Assembly: GCF_030253575.1 (NCBI RefSeq)
Contig: NC_080561.1
Span: forward strand, 461,501-525,500
Direction of reading: 5' to 3'
Source of the DNA: Rhododendron vialii
Taxonomy: Eukaryota > Streptophyta > Magnoliopsida > Ericales > Ericaceae
Length of the DNA stretch: 64,000 bases
Below the pieces are notes generated by a model. That model saw only the letters and a list, made by a program, of their open reading frames with translations. It was not told the DNA's origin and ran no database searches. The stretch's first letter is position 1; every line of letters starts with the position of its first letter. Below are positions 35,032-46,484 of the stretch, one piece after another. The position numbers and the translations under genes were made by a program.

Positions 35032-36182
35032 GTAAATTGCTTTTCCCACCCCCCCTGACACCATACCCCTCCCGGTCCCACATCCTTTTTCCTCTTTTAC
35101 CCTCCCTCAGCCCTTTTAATTACCTCTCTCCCTTTTAATTACCTCTCTCCGCCATTTTAATTGGTCTCTGCTAGCCCCAAACGGCGACGTTTGGGTTAAA
35201 AAAAAATTCTCACCCTCAATTTGCAATCCTATGGAGCAGAAATGTAATTATGAGAGCCTTAGAGACAAAATTTGATTATGTCTCTTTAGAATAATATGAT
35301 CAAAATAAAAAGATCTTCACACCTGTTCAAACGCATTAAAAATTGAAGCACTTAATTTTTTAACCATATTTTTTAATATATAAACGGTCTAATAAAAAAA
35401 ATTAAATGCTCAAATTTTTCCTCCGGTGCAAAGATCTTGTTATTCTGATTATATTGACAAGATTTTTGCACTCATTCAAACGGAGCGAAAATTTAAGCAC
35501 TTAATTTTTTTAGACCGTTTATATATATTAAAAAATATGGTTAAAAAATTAAGTGTTTCAATTTTTAATGCGTTTGAACGGGTGTGAAGATTTTTTTATT
35601 CTGATCATATTATTTTAATTTATTTCTTTATTTAATTACTCATATCTTTTTAAGGCTTTTCAACAAAACACCCTAAGACTTATTTTTTAGTTCTAAGACT
35701 CTCTTAGGATATCCATTGAAAGGCTTTGAAACCAAAAATTTATTACGACCATTTAGGATGAAATGGTCAGAAAAAATAGCATATTTACACTGATTCAAAC
35801 GGATTGAAAATTGAAATACTTATTTTTGTAACTATATTTTTTAATCTATAAAGGACAAAAAAAGAAAAAAAAAACAGTCGTATAAACATGATCAATTGAA
35901 ACACTTTTTTTTTCTTAATTACTTTACAAAGCCTAGAATTAGACTTGAACCTATTATTAAAGAGAAAAAAAAATTCAAACTAGAAAGAAAGAAAAAGAAA
36001 TAAAATGAAAAAAAAAATTAAACTGGAAAGAAAAGGAAAAGAAAGAAAGAAAGAAAGAAACTGTAAAGAAAGAAAGAAGAAAAGGAAGAAAGAGAGAGAG
36101 AGAAAGGGGCGGGGTAATTCCGGAAAAAGGATGGTGGGGCCGGGAGGGGTGTGTGTCAGGGAAGGGGGGAATAGCAGCTCTC
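35032..36182. mobile_element. Non-autonomous Mutator-like element (1.15 kb) with perfect 9-bp duplication
   Basis: The 9-bp sequence GTTTCAAAA stands at both borders (35023-35031 and 36183-36191). The terminal inverted repeats extend for over 50 bp (TGCTTTTCCCACC, CCTGACAC, CCCCTCCCGG, CATCCTTTTTCC). Inside is a large palindrome (35288-35610, arms about 150 bp, centred near 35445) and the internal module (35640-35830) also found at 690-900 and 23755-23900. Purine-rich DNA at the right end creates overlapping Lys- or Phe-rich ORFs that are not genes. Confidence 0.85.
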
Positions 36183-36682
36183 GTTTCAAAAACTTTTTGA
36201 TTCTCAGACAAGGGGAGAGTATACTGCGAAACCCAAATAAAAACCAAAAAGGGAATGTAGATATGCTGGAAAGAGCGATGCTACCAGCCCTCAATCTTTA
36301 TTAGTCAATCAGTGGGGCCTGACTGTGGTTTGGACAGTTTCTGGATTCAACGAATTCTCAAATGGGCTCATAAAATATCAGCCATGTTATGTATACTGAT
36401 TCAGATTTAATCATGAATTATTAAGGCCGATAGTTGTTGGGTGGCCCAAATATTACTTCCAACATTTGAGGAGGGAGTGAATTTTCAAGCATATACCAAA
36501 ACCGGGGTTCTTCCAGGCCACCCCAATTTTGTCATTCTTTATCTGTGTAGGCTCATTTCGCGTCAAACTCTACCCACGTAAGTTCTGTTTTAAGTGAAGT
36601 ACCCAAAAACCTCACCTTTATTACTCCCAAAAGAGACACACAGAAATATCCCTACCTCTGAGGACGTTCCCATCTCAACCCT

Positions 36683-36862
36683 CCCGACGAGTGCCTGGCC
36701 TGCGTCTTCCAGTCCCTCTCCTCCGGCGACCGGAAATGGTGCTACCTTATCTGCCACCGGTAGCTCCGGGTCAACAGACAGAGCCGCCACCGCCTCTCCC
36801 TCCATGCCCGCTCCGACCTGCCCTCCGCGGTTCCTTGTCTCTTCACCCGGTTTGACGCAGTT
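36683..36862 (+). pseudogene. F-box protein fragment
   Basis: One open frame interrupted by a TAG at 36761 encodes a recognisable F-box piece: PDECLACVFQSLSSGDRKW, then after the stop SRHRLSLHARSDL and RFDAV. This matches my memory of the N-terminus of VFB/SKP2-like plant F-box LRR proteins. Neither the start nor the LRR region is present. A relic of a duplicated or transposon-captured copy. Confidence 0.65.
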
Positions 36863-36879
36863 TCTTGTGTCTTTTTGAA

Positions 36880-37600
36880 ACATGTGAAATTTGCATTATG
36901 GGACATATGAATTCTGCATTTTGGGATGTGAATTATGAAAAGGTGTGAATTATGGAAAGTCAACGAGCCGTCGGGGACTCGAAGCGGCACTGGGGCAGTA
37001 GATTGTCGTGCTCCGGCTCGAAGTCAACCGCTTCTACTTCTGTAAAGCGATTGGATGGAAGAAGAGGAGGGAGTGGAGGATGACGATGGCGGCGCCGGCC
37101 AGGCATCCTTGTTCGAAGGCAATGTCTGTAATATGTATATATTTCCACGCAAACACAACAGTAATTGTTAGAAAAACAGAGTTATACACCTCCTCCCAAA
37201 TTTTTTGCCTGTAGGAGTAATCGAAGAATACTGTGAATGGAGGTGCTGATGTGAGAAGTTGAGAACGACCTATTTTATGAGTTGGGTGGACTGATTACGT
37301 GTATTTTTTTTTTATCCAGATTAAGTGTTTGTCTGTTTGTGAATTTTTTTTTAGAGGGGTGTGAATTTTGAATTTAGTGTTGTGAATTGTATAATTTGGA
37401 TGGGTGTGAATGGTGTGAATTCTGCAAATGAATGTGAATTCTAGATGTGTGAATTTTGAAAAGGGATGTGAATTTTGCAAAGAATGTAAATTCTGGAAAG
37501 AGGTGCACTGAAAAAATGTGTGAATTCTGTAAATGGATGTGAATTCTATAACTGGTGTGAATTCTAGGGGGTGTGAATTCTGAAGGTGCAAAAAGTGACA
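36880..37600. repeat. Degenerate tandem repeat, GTGTGAATTCTG unit
   Basis: A unit of about 17-25 bp built on GTGTGAATTCTGNAAATG recurs more than ten times at 37340-37590, with a smaller cluster at 36880-36960. The two clusters flank a GC-rich patch (36960-37120). Confidence 0.6.
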
Positions 37601-38699
37601 AGGACAAATTAGTAAAAACATCTCAAAAAAAAGGGTCTTGAAATGATAGCATGACAAAAAAGGGTTGGATTGGAACACCAACAAAAAAATGGGACCGACA
37701 TGTCATTTTCCGAAGGAAAAAAAAAAAAGAAAGATACAAATTTAGAGGCCCAATCAATCATATATGGGCCCATTTGGCCTGTGATAAGAATTAGAGGTAT
37801 TATTAATGAAAAGAGAATAAGATAATATAGAGTATTATTTATGGAGGGTGGACCCACATTGATTTGATTTTTATGGAGGGTGAATAAAAAAATAGTTGAT
37901 TTAGATGAAATATTAAAAATGAGGGATAAAATGGAGAATAAGATTTTTTGTGTGGTTGAATTAAAGGGGAAGGGGGTATTATAAACCTCATCCGGGGTAT
38001 TAATTAATAACATCCCAAAATCCACCCACAAATAATACCCCGCGCCCCCTACGCCCGGATAAACTAAACCCCCCTAATCCCTTATTCCCCTTGTCTAATT
38101 GCTTTCCAAACCAAGGATAACCTGCCCGCCTCTTTGTTACCCCCCACCCAAAGTAATTCCCAAACATTCCTTTCAATCATTACTCTAATTTCTCTCTCTA
38201 TTTCTCTTCACTCATTACCCTAATTTTTCTCTCTAATTACCCATAAACCAAACTCAAAAAATTTTAAAACATCATCCAAACATGACAAAGTTATTCAAGT
38301 CTCTTCTTTTGTGTTGTAGAAGCTTCAAGTGAGAATTGTCAAATCAGAGAAGTTGCTTCATTTGCATGCTATCCCCGTTCACATTTGTCCTGCAAATCAG
38401 GCCCAGGCAGGACCACACCAATAAACGGGAATAGATTTCTCCAATTTGAAATATCTTTTATTATTCTTTTTTTTAATCGATAGAAGATGTCATTTACGTT
38501 ATACTATATGAAGTACAAATTAACTACAAACCCTCTGTTGTAAACTTTCCATTTTCCTTTTGTTTAATGCACCCCAAAAAGAGAGAAAACATAAGGCGAA
38601 CAAGATCGCCAATATTTACTCAATTGCGATTTACTCCTCTATGCTCTCAATTGTGGTTTTAATCAATTGTTCAACTAGTACTGGAGCAGCTCATCGTTG
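37601..38699. other. Gene-free stretch
   Basis: AT-rich and C-rich low-complexity sequence (about 38035-38160). It holds no exon I can support. Confidence 0.5.
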
Positions 38700-38727
38700 G
38701 TGTGTCGGAAGGATTACAGCAGGTTCA

Positions 38728-39060
38728 GCTATTTTTATTGAAGCATGAGCTTTACGGATTGCTTGTGCTACGGCCTTGGAGATGAATTTTGCTGAAGTAA
38801 TTTTCGAAAGGGTTTGTCTGGAGATAGTAAAAGCAGTTACTGATGGAAAAGGGGCATGTCCTTGGGAGGTTAACACCATGGTGGAAGATATCAAGGAATG
38901 GGCAAACGGTAAAAGACGGTATCTTGTATGGTGTTGTAGAGAGAAAAATAAAGTTGCTCATCGGTTAGCTTCCAATTGTCTAGATAGGAATTTCATTTCT
39001 CGCTCAGGTTGTATTCCGCCTGAAATAGAAGTTTTGATGACTAGAGATGTAAATGGTTAA
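38728..39060 (+). pseudogene. RNase H domain fragment of a LINE-type retrotransposon
   Basis: One frame with an internal TGA at about 38746. It reads ALEMNFAEVIFERVCLEIVK, then GKRRYLVWCCREKNKVAHRL and ASNCLDRNFISRSG, ending at a stop. The V..REKN.VAH.LA pattern is the C-terminal part of the plant RVT_3 (RNase H-like) domain found at the end of LINE polyproteins and their relics. No reverse transcriptase lies upstream, so it is a remnant. Confidence 0.75.
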
Positions 39061-41223
39061 TTGAGTGATATGTGAACGACCTTGATCTTTTAAAAAAAAT
39101 TAAAAAAAATTTGTTGTACTAGTACCATTTTTTAACTCAACATTTGGCGAGGACTCTTCACGTTAATTGGTGCAACCTTTTTATCTGTTGGGTGAAACAA
39201 TCTAGTGCTCATAATCAAACGAACTCGTGAAAAACATGACACTAGGAAAGTCTTGTTTCTTTTGGTAGTGGGATGCGCATTCACACCTAACCACTACCAC
39301 CACTTGACTTTGTCCTCGTCGATCTGCCTATGCAATCGTGGTCAACTTGTGTGCGCCTTTAGTAATTCCGAAACCGTAAAATTTATATTGTCCGGACAAA
39401 TCTCTGGTGGTTCCAAGATTTGAAATGTTTAGTCTTCATAGAATTCCAACTTCCGATGTCATGAAGGGCAAATTATATTTACTTTTTCATGCCCACTTGG
39501 ATAAACCCCTTTCGCCAACATATTTTGTATTGAAACTCTATGTTCGAGAGTAAACTAGCATCCGGCAAGAGAACAATAGTGGTCATTTATATGTTGGCGA
39601 AATCTTTCATTAGTAAACTATTATTGCATTTTGTTACAAGTACGATAACCCATCTTGAACTATTAAAACATTTAGATTGTCGTTAACATCTTACATTGTT
39701 GGAAATTAGAAAGATATTGATCAATATAGATTTTTGGTAGCTATCATTCGACATCACCTCTAACTGTCACTAACACCGTGCAAAACATCATACGCCTTAC
39801 TTTTGCTTTAAATTGTGTCATTTTTATACCGACTCTATCAATGTCTTCGTATATCAAAATCGTCAATATTTTTACCATAGTTTTTTTCGTTATCTAGCAC
39901 ATTTTCTAGATGCACTATTTTTGGTTGTTAGGACGGTCACTCATTCCCATCAATATCGATAGCTCCTATCATACTTGTCATACTCTCTCCAATCCTAAAT
40001 AATAGTCCATTACAAAAAAACATGTACTTATGTAGTTTTTTTTTTTTTTTTCTGAAAAAATGTACTTCCATAATTTTTAAAATTTCTTCGACATCAAATT
40101 AAACAACTAATTTATTGACACCAAATTAAACAACTAAATTGAGTTGATTAATTTGGTGTCAAATTTTTTTAAAAATTATGCACGTAAGTATTTTTAATTT
40201 ATTTATCAAAAATCACACATCTCATTGTAGTAAACAATCATTTAAGAACGGACGGAGTATTTTCGTTTATCCAATCCAATGTAGCCTATCGAAAATTATA
40301 CTCCAAAAATAATACTCATACAACAATCCAAACACAACAACTTATACAACCTCTCACATGCAACTAGTATAATTTACTCCATTAGTATTGTTGATAAGCT
40401 CGACTAGTGATATAGGTACGACGGTGGGGAGGAAAATTGTACCGATCGATTGCGCCGGGCCGTCTCCGGCCACCGGATAGCCGATCCGAGCCGTCCACAA
40501 TTTTAAAATAAAAAATCGAGGGGTCTTGCGAGGGAATCAACGGCATCCGAAGTGTGTATGGTGCTTGATCCGAGCACCCATTTTTCGTGTATATATGTAT
40601 ATACGTGTATATACACGAAATAGAGGAGCTCGGATCAAGCACCCTACACACCTCGGTTGCCGTTGATTTTCACGAGGAGCCACTCTTTTTTTTTTTTTTT
40701 AGAATTTTTGGACGGCTCGAATCAGCCGTCCAATGGCCGGAGATGACCCGACGAGGCCGGTCGGTACGATTTTTCTCTCCGACCGGTCGGTACTCATAGA
40801 AGCACTCGATCAGCTCCATCGTCGGTTACCAAAACTCATCTTAATTTGTGGAGTATTTTATTTTGTGTGCTGGTCGGTCCACTTGACTTTTTTGCAGGTC
40901 CGCCTCCTGCAATTAATTAATGTATTTTCTATTGCAACTCTAAATTTCTAAAGTTTAAATATAAATAATTCCGTGTTCAATCGCCCGTCAAATGCGCGTG
41001 CTTTTTTAGTAACATTCTTTATTACGTAACTTAATAATAATGGAAGAAATGTAATGTAAGGACATTATTACGTACAAGAAAATGCTTGCAGGCTCCACCT
41101 CCATCTAGCTAGCTGGCTAGCACAATAAAATACTCCATCATCCATCTCCTCCTTTACATCCACTCTACATTTTTATGGAATTTTTAAAAATAAAAAATAT
41201 TAACTCCCATAATGGTTCCAACA
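39061..41223. other. Gene-free stretch with MITEs
   Basis: 39983-40257 is Stowaway-like (left CTCTCCAATCC, right GGACGGAG, TA on both sides). 40416-40793 is a foldback element: GTACGACGGTGGGGAGG and its counterpart GACCGGTCGGTAC at the ends, arms with CGATCCGAGCCGTCCA and GCTTGATCCGAGC, centre GTATATACGTGTATATAC. The rest is AT-rich with no exon. Confidence 0.6.
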
Positions 41224-41364
41224 TTCTCTAATTTAATGTTGGGGTTTTCTATTGTCTAAACGGGCTAAATTCCAGAAACACGAATTTTGAGACGTTCTCT
41301 TATTTAATGTTGGGGTTTTCTATTGTCTAAACGGGTTAAATTCCACAAACACGAATTTTGAGAC
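41224..41364. repeat. Two-copy direct repeat, 71-bp period
   Basis: Two copies of TTTAATGTTGGGGTTTTCTA...CACGAATTTTGAGACG, nearly identical. Confidence 0.85.
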
Positions 41365-43612
41365 GGTGCATACCCCTCACATATATTGTACTCCTATCAA
41401 CTAAAAGTTCGTTTAGTAACTTGTCTAAATTAAAGCCCTTAAATTATAGACATATTTTTGTAAGGTAAACCCACGTATGATGTCATACTCCAATGAGATT
41501 TAAAACCTCCACGTAGTGGTGGATACACAGTGGGATCGGTGGGGGCATGCATGACCCCTGCTGAAATTTCAAATGATTTTAATTTTACCCCAAATCATAA
41601 AGGCCACAACAATTTGTATTCGAAGATTATGCATATTTTTCCTCTTACATCCCTAGTAATCTTTGTCAAGTTTCTAAAATAGTTATCTTTTACGTATTTG
41701 TTTTCCATATAGATTCGTTATCTACATGTATATTATTATAGTAAAATTTTTATGTTTTAAGTTCATTTCTTTCAAATTATGATTGTTTACTTTAAGTAAA
41801 AGATAAGAATTTCTAATAGTACCATGTTTAATGGTGCTTCCACCTAGTTAAATTTCTGGCTATGTTACTACCTCCACCAAGACCCCCATGGAAATAAACA
41901 AAAAACATAACATAAAAAGGGAATTGATTTTGTCACTCCCCTTTTTGTTAATGGCACTCTCCTCCTCTCACAAAAGAAACCATCTAACAAAAACATAAAA
42001 GAGAGTGACATTATTAAAAAGGGCAGTGGCAAAATCCTTCAAATGACTCCCCATAAAAATATACTACTAACACAAAAGACAGGTGGGCCTGTCGCCAGCA
42101 AACAAGTTGTAAATAAATGGACTAAAAAAAACCATCATGTTTGGCATTTGGAGGACCTTTTTGTCCATTAATAAAATGGAACTTTATGTAGACCTGAAAC
42201 CCTCCATCCTTTTTTAGTTTTTTTTTTCCCCTTTGAAGGAGTCATGGAGCTCCTATGAGCCGTGGGCATATTTCGGCCTAAATTTTCCATCACAACCATC
42301 GACACCCAATAAGAGAAAGACAATTTGAACTCAAACTCAGGTTGACTTGAATAATCCAACTAGTAAAACCAGCCACATAAGACTATTTAGTTACTTCAAC
42401 CCTTAGAACTGTGTTGATCAATAATGTCAAACAGACTTCTGACTTCATTGTTGCCAAGAACCCATTTTCTGGGGAGGGTGGGGAGGGTTTGCCTATTATT
42501 CACTTCAGGACCAGGAATCAGTTAAGGGGTGCGAAAGCTGACCCGATCATGGAAAAAAATACAAATTTGTTATGACCACTTCAAAGCAAAGGGTGCCGAT
42601 GAACTCTATATATTCATTTCCAATACACTAGTCATCATGTTCTAGGTTAGCTTGGCTAGAGATAGTCCATGATTGATGCAGTGAAGTTTGAGGAAATGGA
42701 TTCGAAAAGGAGGATCTTTGGCTTGATCGAGTCAAATTGCATTCATTAGCCTACCAAGAAGTTTTATCAAAGATTCAAAATACAAAAAGGGGTTGCTAAT
42801 ACACCATATGTTTAGAAAGTGGTGTCCAGTCAAACACTTTTGTTCTCAAAATGGACAAAATTATGCTTGCCAATACAGCTGCATTAACGCTCACGATCAT
42901 CAAACCATTTTGGCAATGGCAGGCCAATAAGTTGTCAACCAAAATAACCACATTTTCTGAATCCAACTCTTTATGTTTTTTTTTTTTTTTTAAATGCAGA
43001 ATGTCCCGAACCAACTTGCACGCACTCCGAACTAATTCCTACCGCCCCTTCCATAGCCTTTCCTCACGCTTACGCATGAGAGTGAGGTAATCCCAAAAGT
43101 AGCCAGCTACGACTCCAAGGAGAATCTAACCAAAGACCTTAATCAGTTTTCTAGGGGTTCATTTCACAATCCTTGCCTATACGCTTGCATCATACTGTTT
43201 GTCCCTAAATCTTTTACTCTTTGTGTGACTTGATTCATATACAAAATGGGAGAATCAACAGTGACTACCAGACAGGCCCTAAAAACTTTCTATTTAACAG
43301 TTCATGCAGCCAACTACAAATATTCACATAATAAAAATACTCATTTCCGATCAAGATAAGGAATCACAATTAGGTACTCCTATAATGAATTCATGAACAT
43401 ACAAGCAACGGAGAAAACCTTGATTCAAACTAAAGAAACTAACAATTAGATTGCAGCTTTGTGGATCCATAGCCAAACAGGGCCCACAAAAGAGTTAAAA
43501 CACAAGATTGCAGTGTTAATTAACTGATAATGCACAACCAAAATTGTCGCTCAAACTGGACCGGTGATTGGGCGAGATAGCAGCAGTGCTAAGTAACTAA
43601 AATGCGGGAAAA
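41365..43612. other. Gene-free stretch, 3' side of the JAZ gene
   Basis: It includes the hairpin MITE at 41926-42036 (GATTTTGTCACTCCCC and its complement, kin of 3454-3558). A SINE-like piece at about 42970-43140 has a T-run and a GGTTAGATTCTCC box on the minus strand. The right end is JAZ 3' UTR. No coding exon is seen. Confidence 0.5.
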
Positions 43613-45033
43613 CTAAAATTGTGGCTCAAACTGGACCGATGGTTGAGCCGCCAAACCGAGCCATGATTTGCTTTCAGCTGGTTTGGGAGGAGATGCTTTT
43701 GAGTTGCTTGTTTGGTAAGGTGCTTTTGCCGTAATCCTGTATGAATACCACAACAGATCAACATGATCAACCCCATGAACAGAAAGGATTTCATTTGAAT
43801 GACTTTTCCTCTCATTTTTTGACAACATGAACATTATACAAAACCTCAAGCACAAAGTGTAAACTCAAAACATTTTTTCCAAAAGGGTTAGCCATTTAAA
43901 ACTACCCCGTTCACCTACAGCTAATTCAACCAATCAACCAGAAATCAAACAGAAAGACATTTTCAATTGCTTACAAATGCCTACCTATCTTTTCTCTTCT
44001 CCAAGAAACGGGTGAGCGATGCTTTTCTTGCAATTGGTAGATCTGCAATAAAAAGGAAAAACCCACATCAGATTATTAGTAAGTATGCAACAACTAACTC
44101 TGTCAACATAGCACGATTGTTCACGAAGCAATTTTGGAAGGATGAAGTAGATTACCAGAAACGATCGGTTGGGGAGCACGTTGGATGCACTCTTGCATCA
44201 TATTATTGCCAAAATTAGGAACAACAGGACTTGAGCTAGTAGGAATCAAATTAGTTTGTTCGTTTGGTTTCTGGACGGCTGTCGATGCAAACGTGCTAGG
44301 GCTATTGTGGGTGCTTCCCTTGCTAGCTAAGAGCATGACTTCCTTCGCCTTGTCCGCCGTTAAATCGTTAAACACGATCACTTGTCCAGCATAGAATATG
44401 GTCATTTGTGCAGTTTCTGGTTCTGACTTTTTTACACTGCACATGAATCAGAATTTATCATGAGTTGTGAAATTCTTTGCACGTTGTGTATAGACAAAAC
44501 GTGGTTAATTTATTACTAAGTAGTTTCCACGTACATCAATAATGAATACATTATGAATCCTCATATGTATCCATTTAATTCGACAGAACCATTTACATCT
44601 TAGTATCTCTATTCACAGCTTGTATCCATTTCTATCAGTCAAAAAAGAAGAAAAGAGAAGGTAGACAGGAAAATTTTGATTCTCTTTTTCTGGGGTTTGA
44701 CGGTCAGGTGTCCGGACTAGCTTATACGCACCTCGATTATTACAAATCCTCAGTCCGGTGATAGACAGCCCATCCACACAAAAAAAAAAAGGATTCTCTA
44801 AGAAGCAGGTTTTGGGTTATTTTATTGGCGCCCTAATTCTATTGTTGGTTTTGATACCATGAAAGAAAATAGAGAAAGAGCCCGCCCTTCAAGAGAACAA
44901 AGATAGAAAACCATTTTTCAAAAACTAATTAAAATTCAAAGACCTTAAACAACCAGGCATTTTTTCCCCTCCATTTTACCGTATCAATCTCGTATTATTT
45001 CTAACAAATTGATCATGGGTGCCTCACTAGTTT

Positions 45034-45086
<53 letters not shown>

Positions 45087-45999
45087 TCTTGCGCACCTGG
45101 AATCAAAACCAGATTGCAGGGGAAATAAGTCCATAGAAGAGAAACTTCGAGACATTGGAGGCGAATTACGGGTCGAGACCTCCCCGGGCTTCTCAGCCAT
45201 CGGGAACAAATTCATTGTGGTGGCAGTTGCCGCCGTCGACATGCCTGCAAAATTCCCAAACAAATGACGAAACGTCATCAGATCTGTTTTCAAACGGGAA
45301 GCAAAAGCACCTTATAGAAAGAGAGGGAACAAAAGGGGGAAAGTTTCCATCTTTGTAGGCAAAAATTCAGCTTGGATGTGGAACAAATGAAATATCACAA
45401 ATTTCGGATCTTAGATTTGAAATTTAAACACGTTTTCCTTATTCTCCATTGCGTTTACCAATTTAAATTACGGCAAACACGCAACACAAGGAATAAAATA
45501 AAAAAAAGCGGGAAAATTATTACTGACAAATAGCGAGAAAGATAAACTATAATTTGAGATACAATTTTTTTAGAAATAACATAAGGGGAATTTCAAAAAA
45601 ATTCTCCTAAATTCTACTTCTTTTCCCAAGTTCCAAGCGGAGGTAGCCGTGTTTTGTTTTTCACCAAGAAATGCACGAAATAGTTCCCAATTGTAATTCC
45701 CCAATTTAAATGCTAATAACAAGAGGCAAAGGAACAAAAGCCAAATCTTGAAGAAAACAAAAGAGAAGGAGAATATAAAGAGAGAGCCAAAAATATGACG
45801 CAAAATACGGAACGTGAACAAACCCAAAAATATAAGTATACTAGTAAGCGAGTAGAGTACCGAGGCCGAGATCTCCGAAGCTGCCCTTCTCCTTCAAGTA
45901 CTGACTCAACAAGCTACACGTCTGCGAGAAATTCGACGACTTCTCCGGCCTCTGCCCGGCGAACCTCCCGGAATCCGCGATCTCCGACGAACTCGACAT
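43613..45999 (-). CDS. JAZ1-like (TIFY10): Jasmonate ZIM-domain repressor, JAZ1/TIFY10-type
   Basis: Five exons: 45999-45861, 45244-45097, 44436-44156, 44042-43985, 43736-43613. The product is 249 residues. The N-terminal segment [20 protein letters not shown] is the hallmark of the TIFY10/JAZ1-JAZ2 group. The ZIM domain has TIFYAGQ (108-114), which binds NINJA and other JAZ proteins. The Jas motif begins [19 protein letters not shown] (191-209) and ends ITAKAPY (210-216); it contacts COI1-jasmonate and MYC transcription factors. In the nucleus JAZ holds MYC2 off until jasmonoyl-isoleucine triggers its destruction; this is known for the family. The last intron cuts the Jas motif exactly between KDR and ITAKAPY, as in the conserved Jas intron. 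Start is the first ATG in the leader-linked frame. Intact. Confidence 0.95.
43737..43984 (-). promoter_or_regulatory. Jas intron (alternative-splicing switch)
   Basis: This 248-bp intron separates the first 20 residues of the Jas motif from the last seven. If it is kept in the mRNA, the frame reads Asp-Arg and then stops at once (GAT AGG TAG). That would make a JAZ without the X5PY end, the known dominant stable JAZ form. The stop at the boundary is seen; splicing behaviour is inferred. Confidence 0.6.
45039..45082. repeat. (GA)n microsatellite in JAZ intron 2
   Basis: About 22 GA units lie 14 bp beyond the donor site of exon 2, on the intron side. It is CT-rich on the coding strand. Confidence 0.85.
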
Positions 46000-46112
46000 A
46001 CTTATCCGGCGACCCAAACAACAACCCCGCCCAGCCAGATGTTATTCCCTCAGAAATGAATCGAAGAGGCAACCGCTTTTTCCTTTCTATGTATGTATAA
46101 CTATGTATACCT

Positions 46113-46148
<36 letters not shown>

Positions 46149-46175
46149 TATGTTATAGTAGTATATGTATACGTG

Positions 46176-46212
<37 letters not shown>
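46113..46212. repeat. Two (CT)n runs in the JAZ leader/promoter
   Basis: CT runs at about 46113-46142 and 46178-46212, separated by a TATGTATACGTGGG stretch. On the JAZ coding strand these are GA repeats 115-215 bp before the ATG, typical of plant 5' UTRs. Confidence 0.8.
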
Positions 46213-46215
<3 letters not shown>

Positions 46216-46478
46216 CTTGTTGTAGCGCTGTGCAGGTGAGTGAGAATCGCAAGAGTTATCTAGGAGGGAGGAGTATTTGTTGGTGGTGGGGTGGAGAGTC
46301 TGCAGACCGTGTAAAAGCACACGAGGAATATATGGGGGCTTTTGGGCGTCTTCCTTGCATTTTCCAAGTGGGGGTGGTTGATTGATTTTTTTAGTATTTT
46401 ATTTTTTCTGATTTAATAATAAGTACTATCATTATTCTATTTGTCAGCTTTGCTTTGTTTTTCTCCGGCACTTTCAAA

Positions 46479-46484
46479 CACGTG
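46479..46484 (-). promoter_or_regulatory. G-box upstream of the JAZ gene
   Basis: CACGTG inside AAACACGTGTTT, about 480 bp before the JAZ ATG. MYC2-type factors bind such boxes and switch on JAZ genes in a feedback loop; the link here is inferred from position. Confidence 0.5.

Noticed and set aside
35975-36294. Possible membrane protein on the minus strand
   Set aside because: Low-complexity TTC/CTT translation, same cause as above.
36005-36304. Lys-rich ORF (+) and Phe/Ser-rich ORF (-)
   Set aside because: Produced by purine-rich DNA at the right end of the Mutator-like element.
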